In this document: in pieces, positions 16,764 through 25,950 of the stretch
Position numbering within the stretch: the stretch's first letter is position 1
Layout of the letters: the number at the start of each line of letters is the position of its first letter
Assembly (NCBI RefSeq): GCF_000337095.1
Contig: NZ_AOIV01000003.1
Location: forward strand, 42,722-106,721
Length of the DNA stretch: 64,000 bases
Direction of reading: 5' to 3'
Source: Halogeometricum pallidum JCM 14848
GTDB lineage: Archaea > Halobacteriota > Halobacteria > Halobacteriales > Haloferacaceae
Translations under genes and position numbers: made by a program
The notes under the pieces: generated by a model
Database searches by the model: none
What the model was told of the DNA's origin: nothing
The model's input: the letters and a program-made list of their open reading frames with translations, nothing else

Positions 16764-17992
16764 GAGCCCTCACCGTCCGAAGAGTCGCCGTCGGCCGCGT
16801 CGTTCTCCTCGCGTCCGTCCCCGCCGTCGGTCGACGCCGTCGAGGGGTTCGGTTCTCGCGGGGCGGCCCCCCGGCCGTCGCCCGAGAGGACGAACCCGTT
16901 CTCCTCCGGTCTGGACATGAGTTCGCGTTGCGGGTACGGTATCTTGATACCCTCCGATTCGAACTCCTCCTTTATCGCGGAGATGACCGCCGTCTGCGTC
17001 CGCCACTTGCGGCGCGCGCTGGGGCGGTCGATCCAGACGCGGACGCCGAGCACGACGGCCGAGTCGGCGAACCGCTTGAGCACCACCTGCGGCGTCGGAA
17101 CGCCCAGCGGTTCGTCCAACCGCTCGACGGCTTCGAGCGCCACGTCGGCCGCCCGTTTCGGGTCCGCGTCGTAGTCGGCGCCCACGTCGACCTCGATTCG
17201 GAGGCGTCCCTTCCGACTGCGGTTGACGAGGCTCTCGGAGGAGACCACGTCGTTCGGCACCATCACGTACTCGCCGTCGAACGTCTGGATGCGCGTGTTG
17301 ACGATAGTGATGTCCGTGACGATGCCCTCGTGGTCGCCGACCTCCACCCAGTCTCCTATCTCGAACGGGCGGGAGAACATCAGGACGAACCCGGCCAACA
17401 GCGCCCCGAGCGTCTGTCTGGCGGCCATCCCGACGACGATGCCGAGGAAGCCCGCGCCGACGAGGATGCCGCCGAGGTCGACGTTCCAGAGGGCCAGCAC
17501 CATCGAGACGCCGACGACGTAGAGGAACACCTGCGCGATGCGGTAGGCTATCTCGCGTTGGTGCTGGCTCACCGCGGGCCGGGCCTCCGTCACCTCGTCG
17601 ACGAGGCGGCGGACGAGGCTCGTCATCGTGTACGCGCCGACGAGGATGAGAATCGAGAGACCGAGGTTGACGAACGACCGATAGCCGAAGTCGTACCCTT
17701 CGAACACCTCGGCGACCTGCGTCGCCTGCCCCCAGATGCCGACGATGGCGGCGGCGGCCCCGATGGTCACCGACATCGTCGTCAGCGTCACGAGCAGGCT
17801 CCACAGCGCCGCCGGGACGTGTTCGGGGTCGGAGTCGTGGACCCGGTCCCCGCGCGCCAGCAGCGCCGTCACGAGGAAGATGATGACTCCGGTGACCGCC
17901 ACCCGGCCCGCGAACGACGGCACGAGCGAGGCGAGTTCGTCCAGCGGGGAGACGCCGTTCTGCAACGGGGCGAGGAGGGGCACCGCGCTCAT
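16760..17992 (-). CDS. MscS-family mechanosensitive ion channel
   Basis: The 410-residue membrane protein has several N-terminal transmembrane helices, then the pore-lining, glycine/alanine-rich MscS helix (GFLGIVVGMAARQTLGALLAGF) and the cytoplasmic beta domain PFEIGDWVEVGDHEGIV. It would release osmolytes during hypo-osmotic shock, relevant for a halophile. A C-terminal tail of about 45 residues is acidic and low-complexity. It starts directly after the rsmA stop and its own stop overlaps the next gene. Confidence 0.92.
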   Translation of the reverse strand: MSAVPLLAPLQNGVSPLDELASLVPSFAGRVAVTGVIIFLVTALLARGDRVHDSDPEHVPAALWSLLVTLTTMSVTIGAAAAIVGIWGQATQVAEVFEGYDFGYRSFVNLGLSILILVGAYTMTSLVRRLVDEVTEARPAVSQHQREIAYRIAQVFLYVVGVSMVLALWNVDLGGILVGAGFLGIVVGMAARQTLGALLAGFVLMFSRPFEIGDWVEVGDHEGIVTDITIVNTRIQTFDGEYVMVPNDVVSSESLVNRSRKGRLRIEVDVGADYDADPKRAADVALEAVERLDEPLGVPTPQVVLKRFADSAVVLGVRVWIDRPSARRKWRTQTAVISAIKEEFESEGIKIPYPQRELMSRPEENGFVLSGDGRGAAPREPNPSTASTDGGDGREENDAADGDSSDGEGS

Positions 17993-18862
17993 CTATCGGC
18001 CGTGTTCGTCGGCGAGCGTCGCCAGCGCGGCGAACTCGCTCGGAGACATCTTCCCCGCGCGCTTCCGGAGCGTCGCCTCGTCGGCGGCGTCGACGACGGC
18101 CTCCGGGTCCGACAGCCCGGAGATGTGCGCCGTGTTGCGGATGCCGTTGCGGATAGTCTTCCGCCGCTGGGTGAAAAGCGCCTTCACGAAGTCGAGGAAG
18201 AACGACTCGTCGTCGACCTCGTAGTCGGGGTCGCGCGGCGTCACGCGGACGACGACGCTCTCGACGGCCGGCGCGGGCGAGAACGCCCCCTTGGGCACCG
18301 TCTCGACCACCTCCACGTCGCCGTAGTGCTGGGCGCTCACCGACAGGCGGCCGTACTCGCTCGTCCCCGACTCGGCGGCCATCCGCTCGCCGAACTCCTT
18401 TTGGAACATCAAGACGAGGGGGACGCCCCGCGGGAGCAATCGGAAGGTTATCTCCGAGGAGATGCCGTAGGGGAGATTCGAGACGCAGGCGGTGAACTCG
18501 GGGAGGTCGAGTTCCAGTGCGTCGCCCTCGAGGACGGTCAGCCGCCCGTTTTCGACCTCCGCAGCGAACTCCTCGCGGAGGAAGGCGGCGAGGCGGGAGT
18601 CGCGTTCGACCACGGTGACGCGGTCGGCGATACGAAGCAGGCGGTCGGTCAGCGCGCCCGTCCCGCCGCCGACTTCGAGCACGTGCGAGGTGTCGGCGTC
18701 CTCGGGTAGGTACTCGGGGATGCGCGCTAAGACGCGGTCGTCGACGAGAAAGTGCTGGTCCTGGTTGGGGTCGCCGCGCAGGCCCGCGCGTTCGATGAGT
18801 CGGTCCGGGTCGCGCGGCGCGCGCGCCGCGGCCTCGGGCGTGTCCGGCTGCGGCTCGGTCAT
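17993..18862 (-). CDS. rsmA: 16S rRNA dimethyladenosine transferase
   Basis: This 289-residue KsgA/Dim1 enzyme dimethylates two adjacent adenines in the 3' hairpin of 16S rRNA. It has QDQHFLVDDRVL at the start, SAM motif I VLEVGGGTGALT (61-72), and catalytic motif NLPY (129-132). Length is normal. It follows DUF655 on the same strand, an association I recall in many archaea (rpl21e-rpoF-DUF655-rsmA). Confidence 0.95.
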   Translation of the reverse strand: MTEPQPDTPEAAARAPRDPDRLIERAGLRGDPNQDQHFLVDDRVLARIPEYLPEDADTSHVLEVGGGTGALTDRLLRIADRVTVVERDSRLAAFLREEFAAEVENGRLTVLEGDALELDLPEFTACVSNLPYGISSEITFRLLPRGVPLVLMFQKEFGERMAAESGTSEYGRLSVSAQHYGDVEVVETVPKGAFSPAPAVESVVVRVTPRDPDYEVDDESFFLDFVKALFTQRRKTIRNGIRNTAHISGLSDPEAVVDAADEATLRKRAGKMSPSEFAALATLADEHGR

Positions 18863-18908
18863 CGGCCGAGGTTTCGTCCGCGCGGGTGTAAACGTCTCGG
18901 CTCGGATT

Positions 18909-19544
18909 TCAGTCGTCGCGGCCGACGAACGCCTTGTACTTCAGGTCGTCGTCGCGCAGTTCCTCCATGACGCGTTCGACTAACACGTCGTCGGCGTGGT
19001 GGAGTCCGGAGACCCGCTCTTCGACGTCCTCGAAGCTCTCGAACGGGCCGCGCTTCCGTTCGTCGAGGATGTTGTTCCGCAGTTTCTTGCCGATACCCGG
19101 CAGGAGGTTCAACTGGTGGAGGCGGAGCGTGATGGGCTGGGCGTCGTTGTAGAAGTCGACGAAGCGACGCTCGTTCTCGGTGACCAGGTCCTCGACGACG
19201 TACTCCAACTCCGAGTAGGCCGTGTTCGAGAGGTCGTCGTACTCTACCTCGCGGAGTTCTTCGACCGCCTCGCGCTTCTCTGCGGGGAACAACACCACCC
19301 TGTCGCCGATGGACGTATCGGAGTCGTCGGTCAGTCGAAGCTCGAAGAGGCGGAAGTTCCGCTCTCCGAGGGCGTACGCCAGCGGCGATTTCTTGTACCG
19401 GGGGCGGTCGTCGTCCGGCCGCCCGTGGGGGAGGTGGTCGAGGACGACGGCGTACTGGACCTCCTCCTCGGTCGCGTCGGCGCCGCTCTCGGTCTCGTCG
19501 ACCGGCGAATCGGGGTCGGCGTCTCCGCTCTCAGCGCTCGTCAT
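18909..19544 (-). CDS. DUF655 family protein (predicted RNA-binding, helix-hairpin-helix)
   Basis: The 211-residue protein has an acidic N-terminal tail (about 1-28), an OB-like region (VVLDHLPHGRPDDDRPRYKK) and a C-terminal helix-hairpin-helix QLNLLPGIGKKLRNNIL. DUF655 is conserved across archaea next to rpl21e, rpoF and rsmA, suggesting a part in rRNA processing or transcription, but no activity is established. A TTTAAATAC box on the minus strand, about 27 nt above the ATG, indicates its own promoter. Confidence 0.9.
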   Translation of the reverse strand: MTSAESGDADPDSPVDETESGADATEEEVQYAVVLDHLPHGRPDDDRPRYKKSPLAYALGERNFRLFELRLTDDSDTSIGDRVVLFPAEKREAVEELREVEYDDLSNTAYSELEYVVEDLVTENERRFVDFYNDAQPITLRLHQLNLLPGIGKKLRNNILDERKRGPFESFEDVEERVSGLHHADDVLVERVMEELRDDDLKYKAFVGRDD

Positions 19545-19565
19545 GTCATCCGATACGCCGAGGGC

Positions 19566-19575
19566 GTATTTAAAC
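19566..19575 (-). promoter_or_regulatory. TATA box of the DUF655 gene
   Basis: Complement of GTATTTAAAC, centred about 27 nt upstream of the ATG at 19544, giving a leaderless transcript. Confidence 0.6.
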
Positions 19576-19664
19576 GGTTGGCCGTTTCGGCGGACGGGCG
19601 ACGAACGGCGTCGCCCGCCCCCGGAAGCCGTCGTCCGAAAAGGAACCGATCGGTCGCCTCGAAG

Positions 19665-20021
19665 TCAGACGTACTTCGCGACGACGTTCAACACGTCGTC
19701 GAGTTCGTCGCCGCTCAGGGCGTACCGCTCTTGGGCGTAGACGGCGCGGAGTTCGTCCCGGCTCTGGGGCAGGAGGTCCGCGATTTTGAACGCGGTCTTC
19801 TCGTCCACCTTCTCCAGTTCGAGGAGTCCCTCGACGAGTTCGCGCGACTCCTCTGCGTCGAGGACGGCGAAGCGGTTGACGTGTTCGATGGCGCGGGCGA
19901 GTTCGTAGCGGAGTTCGCGCTCCTCGTCCGCGGCGCGTTCGGCCTCGACCTCTTCGAGGAGGTCTTTGACCTCGCTCGTGGTCTGGTACTCCTCGTGTAC
20001 CTTCTCTTTGAAGATGGTCAT
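19665..20021 (-). CDS. rpoF: RNA polymerase subunit F (Rpb4-like)
   Basis: The 118-residue Rpb4 homologue forms the polymerase stalk with RpoE'. It has the helical family pattern with LARAIEHVNRFAVLDAEESRELVEGL and the C-terminal HRDC-like segment QERYALSGDELDDVLNVV. It is 10 nt downstream of rpl21e in one transcript. Length agrees with archaeal RpoF. Confidence 0.94.
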   Translation of the reverse strand: MTIFKEKVHEEYQTTSEVKDLLEEVEAERAADEERELRYELARAIEHVNRFAVLDAEESRELVEGLLELEKVDEKTAFKIADLLPQSRDELRAVYAQERYALSGDELDDVLNVVAKYV

Positions 20022-20031
20022 CGCGAGTGGA

Positions 20032-20322
20032 TTACTGCTGGGCGCGCAGGTGGGCGGGGCGGACGACGAGTATCTTGTCCTTGCCGCCGTCGTTGATCTC
20101 GACTTTGAACGCGCGGCCCTGCTTGCCGACCACTTCGCCCGTGTGGCCGTTGAAGCGCGGGTGGAAGCGACCCTTGCGCACGCTGGGGTCTATCTTCAGG
20201 TGGACCTTCTGGCCGTCGTCGTACTCCTGAATCGCGCGCTGCGGCGGGGAGGTTCCTCGCTCGCGGGGGTTGTTCGAGAGCTTTCCTCGCGTCCCGTGAA
20301 GCGGACCGTTTGAACTCGGCAT
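20032..20322 (-). CDS. rpl21e: 50S ribosomal protein L21e
   Basis: This 96-residue protein carries the L21e core [22 protein letters not shown], then [20 protein letters not shown]. The start at 20322 ([17 protein letters not shown]) matches archaeal L21e; a long open frame upstream is spurious. It is the first gene of the rpl21e-rpoF transcript. Confidence 0.96.
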   Translation of the reverse strand: MPSSNGPLHGTRGKLSNNPRERGTSPPQRAIQEYDDGQKVHLKIDPSVRKGRFHPRFNGHTGEVVGKQGRAFKVEINDGGKDKILVVRPAHLRAQQ

Positions 20323-20350
20323 AGTCGTGCAGCAGTCTACTGGTGACGAA

Positions 20351-20360
20351 GTTATAAAAC
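20351..20360 (-). promoter_or_regulatory. Promoter of rpl21e-rpoF
   Basis: The minus strand reads GTTTTATAAC here, about 33 nt before the rpl21e ATG, predicting a leader of only a few bases. Confidence 0.6.
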
Positions 20361-20508
20361 GCACGTTCCTGTCCGGGCCGTGCGGAGGGCTCACGGGGCG
20401 ACGTGCGGGCGGCACGGGGACCGAGTGACCGCACCGGGCAGCCGGACGCACAGAAAGCACGGGGGGCGAAGGGGAAGAGTCACGCCCGTCGCCCGAGAGG
20501 GACTCGAC

Positions 20509-21672
20509 ATGGACGACAGCGACGACCAACGCATCGAGACGCGCGCGATTCACGCCGGGCAGGACCCCGACGAGGAGACGGGCGCGCTGATGACGCCCAT
20601 CTACGCCAACTCGACGTACGAACAGGACGGACCGGGCGACCACCGCGGTTACGAGTACTCGCGGACGGGCAACCCCACCAGGACGGACCTCGAATCGAAC
20701 CTCGCCTCCCTGGAGGGCGGGGCGCACGGCCGCGCGTTCTCCTCGGGGATGGGCTCTATCAACACCGTCTTGAACCTCCTCGAAGCGGGCGACCACGTCG
20801 TCACCGGCGACGACGTGTACGGCGGCACCCACCGAATCTTCACGCAGGTGTACGAGAAGTTCGACCTCTCGTTCGACTTCGTCGACACCACCGACCACGA
20901 CGCCGTCGCCGACGCGATGCGCGAGGAGACGGCCCTGCTGTGGGTCGAGACGCCGACGAACCCGCTGATGCGCGTCAACGACATCGGCGCCCTCGCGGAC
21001 CTCGCCCACGAGTACGACGCGCTCTGCGCCGTCGACAACACGTTCGCCACGCCCTACCTCCAGCGACCGCTCGACTTCGGCGCCGATATCGTGAGCCACT
21101 CGCTGACGAAGTACCTCGGCGGCCACTCGGACGTGGTCGGCGGCGCCCTCGTCACCGACGACGCGGACCTCGACGAGGAACTCGGCTTCTACCAGAACTC
21201 CGTCGGCGCGACGCCGTCGCCGTTCGACTGCTTTCTCGTCCTCAGGGGGACGAAGACGCTCTCGGTCCGTATGGACCGCCACTGCGAGAACGCCCACGAA
21301 CTCGCCTCGTGGCTCGAAGGTCACGAGCGCGTCGACAGGGTGTACTACCCCGGTCTGGAGTCGCACCCGCAACACGAACTCGCGGCCGAGCAGATGGACG
21401 ACTTCGGCGGGATGCTCTCCTTCGAGGTGGACGGGTCGCTGAGTCAGGCCTCCACCGTCGTCTCCGAGACGGAGGTGTTCACGCTCGCGGAGAGTCTCGG
21501 CGGCGTCGAGAGCCTCATCGAGCAGCCGGCGGCGATGACGCACGCGGCCATCCCGCGGGAGGAACGCGTCGCGGCCGGCCTCGCCGACGGCCTCGTCCGC
21601 GTCTCCGTCGGCATCGAACACGTCGACGACCTGAAGGCGGACCTCGACTCGGCGTTCGACGCCGCGTTCTGA
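20509..21672 (+). CDS. Cystathionine gamma-synthase/lyase-type PLP enzyme
   Basis: This 387-residue transsulfuration enzyme carries the PLP lysine Lys201 within [11 protein letters not shown] and the family start [18 protein letters not shown]. The [11 protein letters not shown] segment is typical of the Cys/Met metabolism PLP family. It could act as cystathionine gamma-synthase, gamma-lyase or O-acylhomoserine sulfhydrylase; the sequence does not decide. The ATG at 20509 starts the homologous region; the frame runs further upstream without homology. Confidence 0.9.
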   Translation: MDDSDDQRIETRAIHAGQDPDEETGALMTPIYANSTYEQDGPGDHRGYEYSRTGNPTRTDLESNLASLEGGAHGRAFSSGMGSINTVLNLLEAGDHVVTGDDVYGGTHRIFTQVYEKFDLSFDFVDTTDHDAVADAMREETALLWVETPTNPLMRVNDIGALADLAHEYDALCAVDNTFATPYLQRPLDFGADIVSHSLTKYLGGHSDVVGGALVTDDADLDEELGFYQNSVGATPSPFDCFLVLRGTKTLSVRMDRHCENAHELASWLEGHERVDRVYYPGLESHPQHELAAEQMDDFGGMLSFEVDGSLSQASTVVSETEVFTLAESLGGVESLIEQPAAMTHAAIPREERVAAGLADGLVRVSVGIEHVDDLKADLDSAFDAAF

Positions 21673-21783
21673 GCGGCTCCGTCGCCCGCTCTCTCCTCAA
21701 CTGCGACGACTTCGGCGCATCGGAGTTCCCAGCCGACGAGAACGAGAGAAAACGCTACGCTCTTATCGAGCGTCTCTCCGAAC

Positions 21784-22071
21784 ATGGTTCAAGGAGTCAC
21801 CGCGGGGAACAGCAGACGTACCGCCGACGAACAGGCGACGCAGTACGACGTCGAACCCGTCGAGTCGCCGCGGTCCGACGGGGTGCCGAGCCACCTCGGC
21901 GAACGGTTCGGGACGGGTCTGTCAGCCGCCATCTTCCTCGGCGCCGTCGTCGGCGTCGCCGTCACGTGGGCCCTCGGAGCGAGCACGCTCCTGCCCCTGT
22001 TCGTCGCCCTCGGGCTGGGATTCGCCCTCTCGCCGGTGGCCGGCCTGCTGGCCGTGGAACTGAGCGACTGA
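21784..22071 (+). CDS. Small hypothetical membrane protein
   Basis: The 95-residue protein has a polar N-terminal half (about 1-44) and two adjacent transmembrane segments (about 46-64 and 68-90) rich in glycine, alanine and leucine. A TATA-like CTCTTATC is about 26 nt above the ATG, so the start is well supported. I recognise no family. It is convergent with the EF-1beta gene. Confidence 0.6.
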   Translation: MVQGVTAGNSRRTADEQATQYDVEPVESPRSDGVPSHLGERFGTGLSAAIFLGAVVGVAVTWALGASTLLPLFVALGLGFALSPVAGLLAVELSD

Positions 22072-22104
22072 AAAATAGGGTCAGAACGGCCGCGGATTGA
22101 CGCC

Positions 22105-22371
22105 TCAGATGCGGCCGACGTTCTCGACGGAGACGCTCTCGACGCCCTCGACGCCCGTGAACGCTTCTTCGACGGCCTCGGTGCCGCCGGCGTCGTCGGG
22201 GACGATGACCGTCGGGAGAAGCGCGACGAGGCCGAACGCCACGTCGTCGCGCTCGAAGCCGTTTATCTTCGCGCCCTCGGGGAGGGACTCTTCGAGACGC
22301 TCTTGAAGCTCGTCGAGGTCCATCTCGGGGCTGTTCGGCATGACCTTCATCTTGGCAGCTACCTTCCCCAT
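22105..22371 (-). CDS. ef1b: Translation elongation factor 1-beta
   Basis: The 88-residue protein is the archaeal GDP/GTP exchange factor for EF-1alpha. It starts [20 protein letters not shown] and includes the conserved [20 protein letters not shown], ending near [12 protein letters not shown]. It is preceded by the zinc micro-protein gene with a 2-nt gap, indicating one transcript. Confidence 0.95.
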   Translation of the reverse strand: MGKVAAKMKVMPNSPEMDLDELQERLEESLPEGAKINGFERDDVAFGLVALLPTVIVPDDAGGTEAVEEAFTGVEGVESVSVENVGRI

Positions 22372-22373
22372 CG

Positions 22374-22559
22374 TTACGGACCCATGAAGCCGCAGTCGGG
22401 ACACTCGTAGAGGTTGCTCTGCTTTCGGCACTTCGCGCAGCGCGAAATCTCGGTACCGCACTCCGGACAGCTGAACGTCGCGGCGCTCATGCCGGAGATG
22501 TTGATGCCGCAGGACACGCACTGTCTGGCGTGTCGCTGCTCGGAGTCGGACTGGCTCAT
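22374..22559 (-). CDS. Four-knuckle zinc micro-protein (HVO_2753-like)
   Basis: This 61-residue protein has four CxxC motifs at Cys14/17, 31/34, 41/44 and 53/56, enough for two zinc sites. It closely resembles the studied Haloferax volcanii zinc micro-protein HVO_2753, recalled from the literature as a two-zinc-finger protein affecting swarming and biofilm. It is co-transcribed with EF-1beta, hinting at a translation-related role. Its promoter shares 16 identical bases with that of rpl11. Confidence 0.88.
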   Translation of the reverse strand: MSQSDSEQRHARQCVSCGINISGMSAATFSCPECGTEISRCAKCRKQSNLYECPDCGFMGP

Positions 22560-22577
22560 ACGATTACCAACCCGTCG

Positions 22578-22593
22578 GCGACTTTTAACGGTT
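22578..22593 (-). promoter_or_regulatory. Core promoter of the zinc micro-protein/EF-1beta operon
   Basis: The 16-nt block GCGACTTTTAACGGTT (plus-strand reading) begins 19 nt above the ATG at 22559. The same block lies at exactly the same distance from the rpl11 start. On the coding strand it reads AACCGTTAAAAG, a BRE plus TATA. Confidence 0.65.
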
Positions 22594-22605
22594 GTCTTTT
22601 CCGAG

Positions 22606-23907
22606 CTATCCGAGCGATCCGAGCGCGACGGGTGCTATCAACACTCCCATGAGATGGACGCGTCGGATACCGAGACGGGGCGGTGCGAGGCCGACCAGCG
22701 CCGCGACGGCGAACGCGCACGCCCCGAGCAAGCCGGCGAACGCGGCCGCCAGCACCCACAGCAGGAGGAGGACGGCGAGCGAGAGCGGCCGATGCGGGAG
22801 TCGACGGACCAGCGCGAGGTAGCGGTCGCCGACGAGGGGGACGAGTGCCGTTCCGACCCCCGCCGCGAGGACGACGACGGCGAGCGCCGAGACGGACCCG
22901 AACGGCGACCCGCCGCCGGCGACGGCCGAGAGGGCGACGGCGACGCCGCTGCGTTCGTCGCCGAGGACGACCAGCGCGGCCGCCGCGAAGACGGCCGTCG
23001 CGGTGTCCGCGCCGCTGGTCGCCACGACGTACGCGCGGTCGGTTCGCGCTCGTTCGCCACTCGGGTCCGTTCCCGTCGCCCCGCCTCCCGACTCCCCGCC
23101 GACGCCGCCGAGCGCCAACACCGTCGCCACGCCCGCGGAGACGCCGGGCAGGTAGCCGACCAGCGCCCCGCCGCCGACGCCCGAGAGCGCGGCGCGGAGC
23201 GTCGCTCGGGGAGAGAGGGCGACTCCCCGCCCGACCTGCGGCGGTATCGCCCCGCGGCCGGAGAGCGCGTCCACGAGCACCGGCGCCCCAAACAGGCCGG
23301 CGAACAGCGGCGCGAGCATCGACGCCGCCGCCTCCGGCACGAGCGCGCCCGTCGTCCCCGCGTCGAGAACGAGCAAACCGAGCGCCGCCGCGAGACCGAA
23401 GCATCCCGCGCCGGCCAGTCGCTTGCGCCACGTCGGTTCGGCCGCGACGAGGAGGCAGACGACGACGGCGAGGAGGACGGGGAGCGCCGCGTCCAGTTCC
23501 TCGCGGCCGGCGGCGACGAGCGCCGACAGGGGGAGCGACAACGGCACCGCGACGGCGACGGCGGCGGCGCTCCCGACGGCCGAGAGCCGGAGCGCCTCGC
23601 GGCCCCGTCCGGCGAGAACGAGCCGATGGCCCGGCAGCGACCCGGCCGCCGTCGCCGCGTCCGGGACGCCGAGGACGAGGGCGGGGACGACGTCGAGGAA
23701 GGTGTGGACGACGCCCGCCGCGAGGACGGCCGCGCCCACCGCCGCCGGCGGCGCGGGCAGCGTCGGCGCGGCGGCCGCCAGGAGGAGGGCGAGGGCGTTG
23801 ACGTGCAGTCCGGGGACGAGGCCGCTCGCGGTGCCGAGGCAGATACCGCCTGCGACGAACCCGAGGGTCACGAGGGCGGCGTCGGCGGACGGGAGCGGTG
23901 CGGCCAT
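22606..23907 (-). CDS. TctA/DUF112-type integral membrane permease
   Basis: The 433-residue protein is almost entirely transmembrane. It shows the tandem glycine-rich loop motifs of the tripartite tricarboxylate transporter TctA family: [14 protein letters not shown] near residue 25 and [18 protein letters not shown] in the second half, two inverted-topology repeats. No TctB or TctC partner is nearby, which is usual for archaeal DUF112 proteins of unknown substrate. The ATG at 23907 lies 28 nt below TTTATATA on the minus strand. Confidence 0.8.
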   Translation of the reverse strand: MAAPLPSADAALVTLGFVAGGICLGTASGLVPGLHVNALALLLAAAAPTLPAPPAAVGAAVLAAGVVHTFLDVVPALVLGVPDAATAAGSLPGHRLVLAGRGREALRLSAVGSAAAVAVAVPLSLPLSALVAAGREELDAALPVLLAVVVCLLVAAEPTWRKRLAGAGCFGLAAALGLLVLDAGTTGALVPEAAASMLAPLFAGLFGAPVLVDALSGRGAIPPQVGRGVALSPRATLRAALSGVGGGALVGYLPGVSAGVATVLALGGVGGESGGGATGTDPSGERARTDRAYVVATSGADTATAVFAAAALVVLGDERSGVAVALSAVAGGGSPFGSVSALAVVVLAAGVGTALVPLVGDRYLALVRRLPHRPLSLAVLLLLWVLAAAFAGLLGACAFAVAALVGLAPPRLGIRRVHLMGVLIAPVALGSLG

Positions 23908-23931
23908 CTGCGCGTGCTGGCCGCGCTCTCG

Positions 23932-23939
23932 TATATAAA
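23932..23939 (-). promoter_or_regulatory. TATA box of the TctA-like permease
   Basis: The minus strand reads TTTATATA, centred 28 nt above the ATG at 23907. Confidence 0.65.
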
Positions 23940-24137
23940 CGTGCGGCGGGACGAAGCCGTATCCGCACCGCGCACCTCGCGACGGCACGGAACGTCGTTC
24001 ACCCGGTGAAAATATTCACAGGATAACTACACTTTCTCCGGCGCCGTCGGTCAACGCGTCGAGGGGCGACCGCGGCGGACCGCCGGGGCGGAGGACCCGT
24101 CGCGACGCGGTCGGCCTCTCGGCGGAAGGTGAACGAG

Positions 24138-24533
24138 ATGAGGCAAGACAAGCGCGACATACCGGTCAGAGTCGACACGCCAGACGCTGTCGCTCGTCAG
24201 CAGACGGGCTTCGGTGACGCGAGCGAGTACGGAGAACTCAGCGGCGAGTACTTCACGTTCGCCGCCGAGACGGACATCACACCGCTGTTGAAAGGTCTCG
24301 AAGACGACCACTGTCAGTGTCCGCACTGGGGGTACGTCGTCGCGGGAACCCTCGGCGTCGGCTACTCCGACGGGAGCAGCGAGGTGACTCGGACCGGTGA
24401 ACTGTTCTACTGGCCGCCGGGGCACACCGTCCGTGCGCACGAGGACTCGGAGATCGTGATGTTCAGTCCGCAGACGGAACATTCGGCGGTCATCGACCAC
24501 ATACGGGCGAAAGTAGGTGAGAGCGCCGAGTGA
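24138..24533 (+). CDS. Cupin-domain protein
   Basis: The 131-residue protein has a single cupin barrel. Motif 1 is around CPHWGYVVAGTLGVGYSDG and motif 2 around GELFYWPPGHTVRAHEDSE, with histidines that could bind a metal. The ATG at 24138 follows a GAAGGTGA Shine-Dalgarno-like stretch, whereas the GTG at 24129 is the alternative. A TATA-like AAAATATT near 24008 would give a ~100-nt leader, unusual here. It stands 130 nt before a DNA-binding regulator on the same strand; the ligand is unknown. Confidence 0.7.
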   Translation: MRQDKRDIPVRVDTPDAVARQQTGFGDASEYGELSGEYFTFAAETDITPLLKGLEDDHCQCPHWGYVVAGTLGVGYSDGSSEVTRTGELFYWPPGHTVRAHEDSEIVMFSPQTEHSAVIDHIRAKVGESAE

Positions 24534-24634
24534 CGACCCCGCACGACCGAACCGAATCGAGAACGACACCGATGGAGGAGGACCGGACGGCGACGGCGCG
24601 CGCAGGTTCGGTCACCCTCCGACCCGACTGAAAC

Positions 24635-24642
24635 GTTTTATC
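24635..24642 (+). promoter_or_regulatory. TATA box that fixes the regulator start
   Basis: GTTTTATC is centred 26 nt above the ATG at 24664 but only about 11 nt above the ATG at 24649. The lower start is therefore the likely leaderless one. Confidence 0.6.
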
Positions 24643-24663
24643 CGTAGTATGAATAGTGCTAGC

Positions 24664-25506
24664 ATGGGAGACGCGATGCAAGCGATCGAGTTTCTGGCGC
24701 GATCGGAACACCGCGTCCCAGCGCTGGAAGCTCTCGCCGAAGAACGACGCGACCGGCGGGACCTGCGCGAGGCAACCGGCGCGTCCGACCCAACCGTCGG
24801 GCGCGTCCTCCGCGACCTCGAGGACCGTTCTTGGATCGCGCGCGACGGGCCGCGCTACGAACTCACGCCGCTGGGCGAGTTCGTGACCGAGCGGTTCGTC
24901 GAGTTGCGGTCGGGGATGGAGACGTGCGAGACGCTCCGCGAGGTCTGGCGGTGGCTCCCGAGGGAGATGGAGGGGTTCGACGTCGAGAGCTTCGACGACC
25001 TCGTGGTCTCGTATCCCGGGCCGAGCTATCCGTACACGCCCGTCGAACGGGTCAGTCACCTGCTCGAATCGACCGACTCCATCCGCGGACTCGGAACGAC
25101 GATATACAAATCGGGTAACCTCGAAGTGTTCTGTCGACGCGTGCTGGAGGGGATGGAGATGGAGTACATCTACTCGCTTCCCGTCCTCCGAGCGATCGTA
25201 GACTGGAACCCCGACCTGACCGCCCGAGCGCTCGAACGCGACAACTGCACCGTCTTCCTCCACGACGGCCTCCCGGATAGCGACCGATGCGGACTCAACA
25301 TCATGGACGACTGCGTCGGCATCTGCGGCCACGACCCCGAGACCGCGCAGCTCGAAGCCGTGATCGATACGAAGTCCCCCGAAGCCCGCGAGTGGGCGGA
25401 CGCCGTCTACGAGCGGCACCGACGGGAGGCGCGGCCGTTCGAGGTTCGAGAGCTCCTCACCGACGGCTCTCGGCGGGAGTCGCCACTTCGTGTCGAGCCG
25501 CGGTAG
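24664..25506 (+). CDS. Winged-helix transcriptional regulator (FilR1/HVO_A0163-like)
   Basis: This 280-residue regulator has an N-terminal winged helix (about 5-75, with LREATGASDPTVGRVLRDLED as the recognition part) and a C-terminal domain beginning near residue 125. That C-terminal domain resembles the FilR1-type ligand-binding domain found in many haloarchaeal regulators (RGLGTTIYKSGNLEVFCR, then LHDGLPDS). Translation from 24664 is favoured by promoter position. Its target may be the adjacent cupin gene, but this is a guess. Confidence 0.75.
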   Translation: MGDAMQAIEFLARSEHRVPALEALAEERRDRRDLREATGASDPTVGRVLRDLEDRSWIARDGPRYELTPLGEFVTERFVELRSGMETCETLREVWRWLPREMEGFDVESFDDLVVSYPGPSYPYTPVERVSHLLESTDSIRGLGTTIYKSGNLEVFCRRVLEGMEMEYIYSLPVLRAIVDWNPDLTARALERDNCTVFLHDGLPDSDRCGLNIMDDCVGICGHDPETAQLEAVIDTKSPEAREWADAVYERHRREARPFEVRELLTDGSRRESPLRVEPR

Positions 25507-25527
25507 CCACTGCGCGGCGGGGTCCAG

Positions 25528-25600
25528 AAAAATGCGGGATGTACTGACGATTCGAGGTGCGACGTCCGGACGGACGTGCGAGCTTCGGCGTTAGCCGAAG
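25528..25600 (-). terminator. Double-hairpin terminator of the L1-L10-L12 operon
   Basis: CTTCGGC/GCCGAAG (25583-25589, 25594-25600) overlaps the rpl12 stop codon, a second stem ACGTCC/GGACGT occupies 25562-25577, and the minus strand then reads a T5 run (25528-25533). The structure also separates the operon from the convergent regulator gene. Confidence 0.55.
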
Positions 25601-25932
25601 AGTTCGCCGAGGCCCTCGCCGGAGGACTCGTCTTCTTCCTCGTCGTCCTCGTCGGCGGCGGCGTCTTCGTCGCCACCCTCGTCGTCGTCGCTGTCGTCGT
25701 CGTCGGACGTCTCGACGTCGCCACCGGCGCTACCGCCCGCGGCGGGCGCGGGAGCGGCGGCGGCCGTGTCGACGGCCTCCTCGATGTCGACGTCCTCCAG
25801 CGCGGCGACGAGCGCCTTGACGCGGGATTCCTCGACGTCCACACCGGCGGCGTCGAGCACCGCGGTGACGTTGTCTTCGTTGATCTCTTCGCCCGATTCG
25901 TTCAGGATGAGAGCTGCGTAAACGTATTCCAT
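25591..25932 (-). CDS. rpl12: 50S ribosomal protein L12 (P1-type)
   Basis: The 113-residue stalk protein begins [20 protein letters not shown] and has the helical N-terminal dimerisation domain, an Ala/Pro-rich hinge (about 59-67), and a highly acidic Asp/Glu-rich tail ending GEGLGELFG. The tail recruits translation factors. It is the last gene of the L1-L10-L12 operon and ends in a hairpin. Confidence 0.95.
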   Translation of the reverse strand: MEYVYAALILNESGEEINEDNVTAVLDAAGVDVEESRVKALVAALEDVDIEEAVDTAAAAPAPAAGGSAGGDVETSDDDDSDDDEGGDEDAAADEDDEEEDESSGEGLGELFG

Positions 25933-25950
25933 TGTTGTGTTCCTCGTTGA

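Noticed and set aside
22414..24009. Plus-strand frame opposite the TctA-like permease
   Set aside because: It is Arg/Asp-rich and repetitive, the mirror of a membrane protein; the permease has promoter and family motifs.
24517..24663. Longer N-terminus for the winged-helix regulator
   Set aside because: The TATA box at 24635-24642 lies inside this extension and suits the ATG at 24664.
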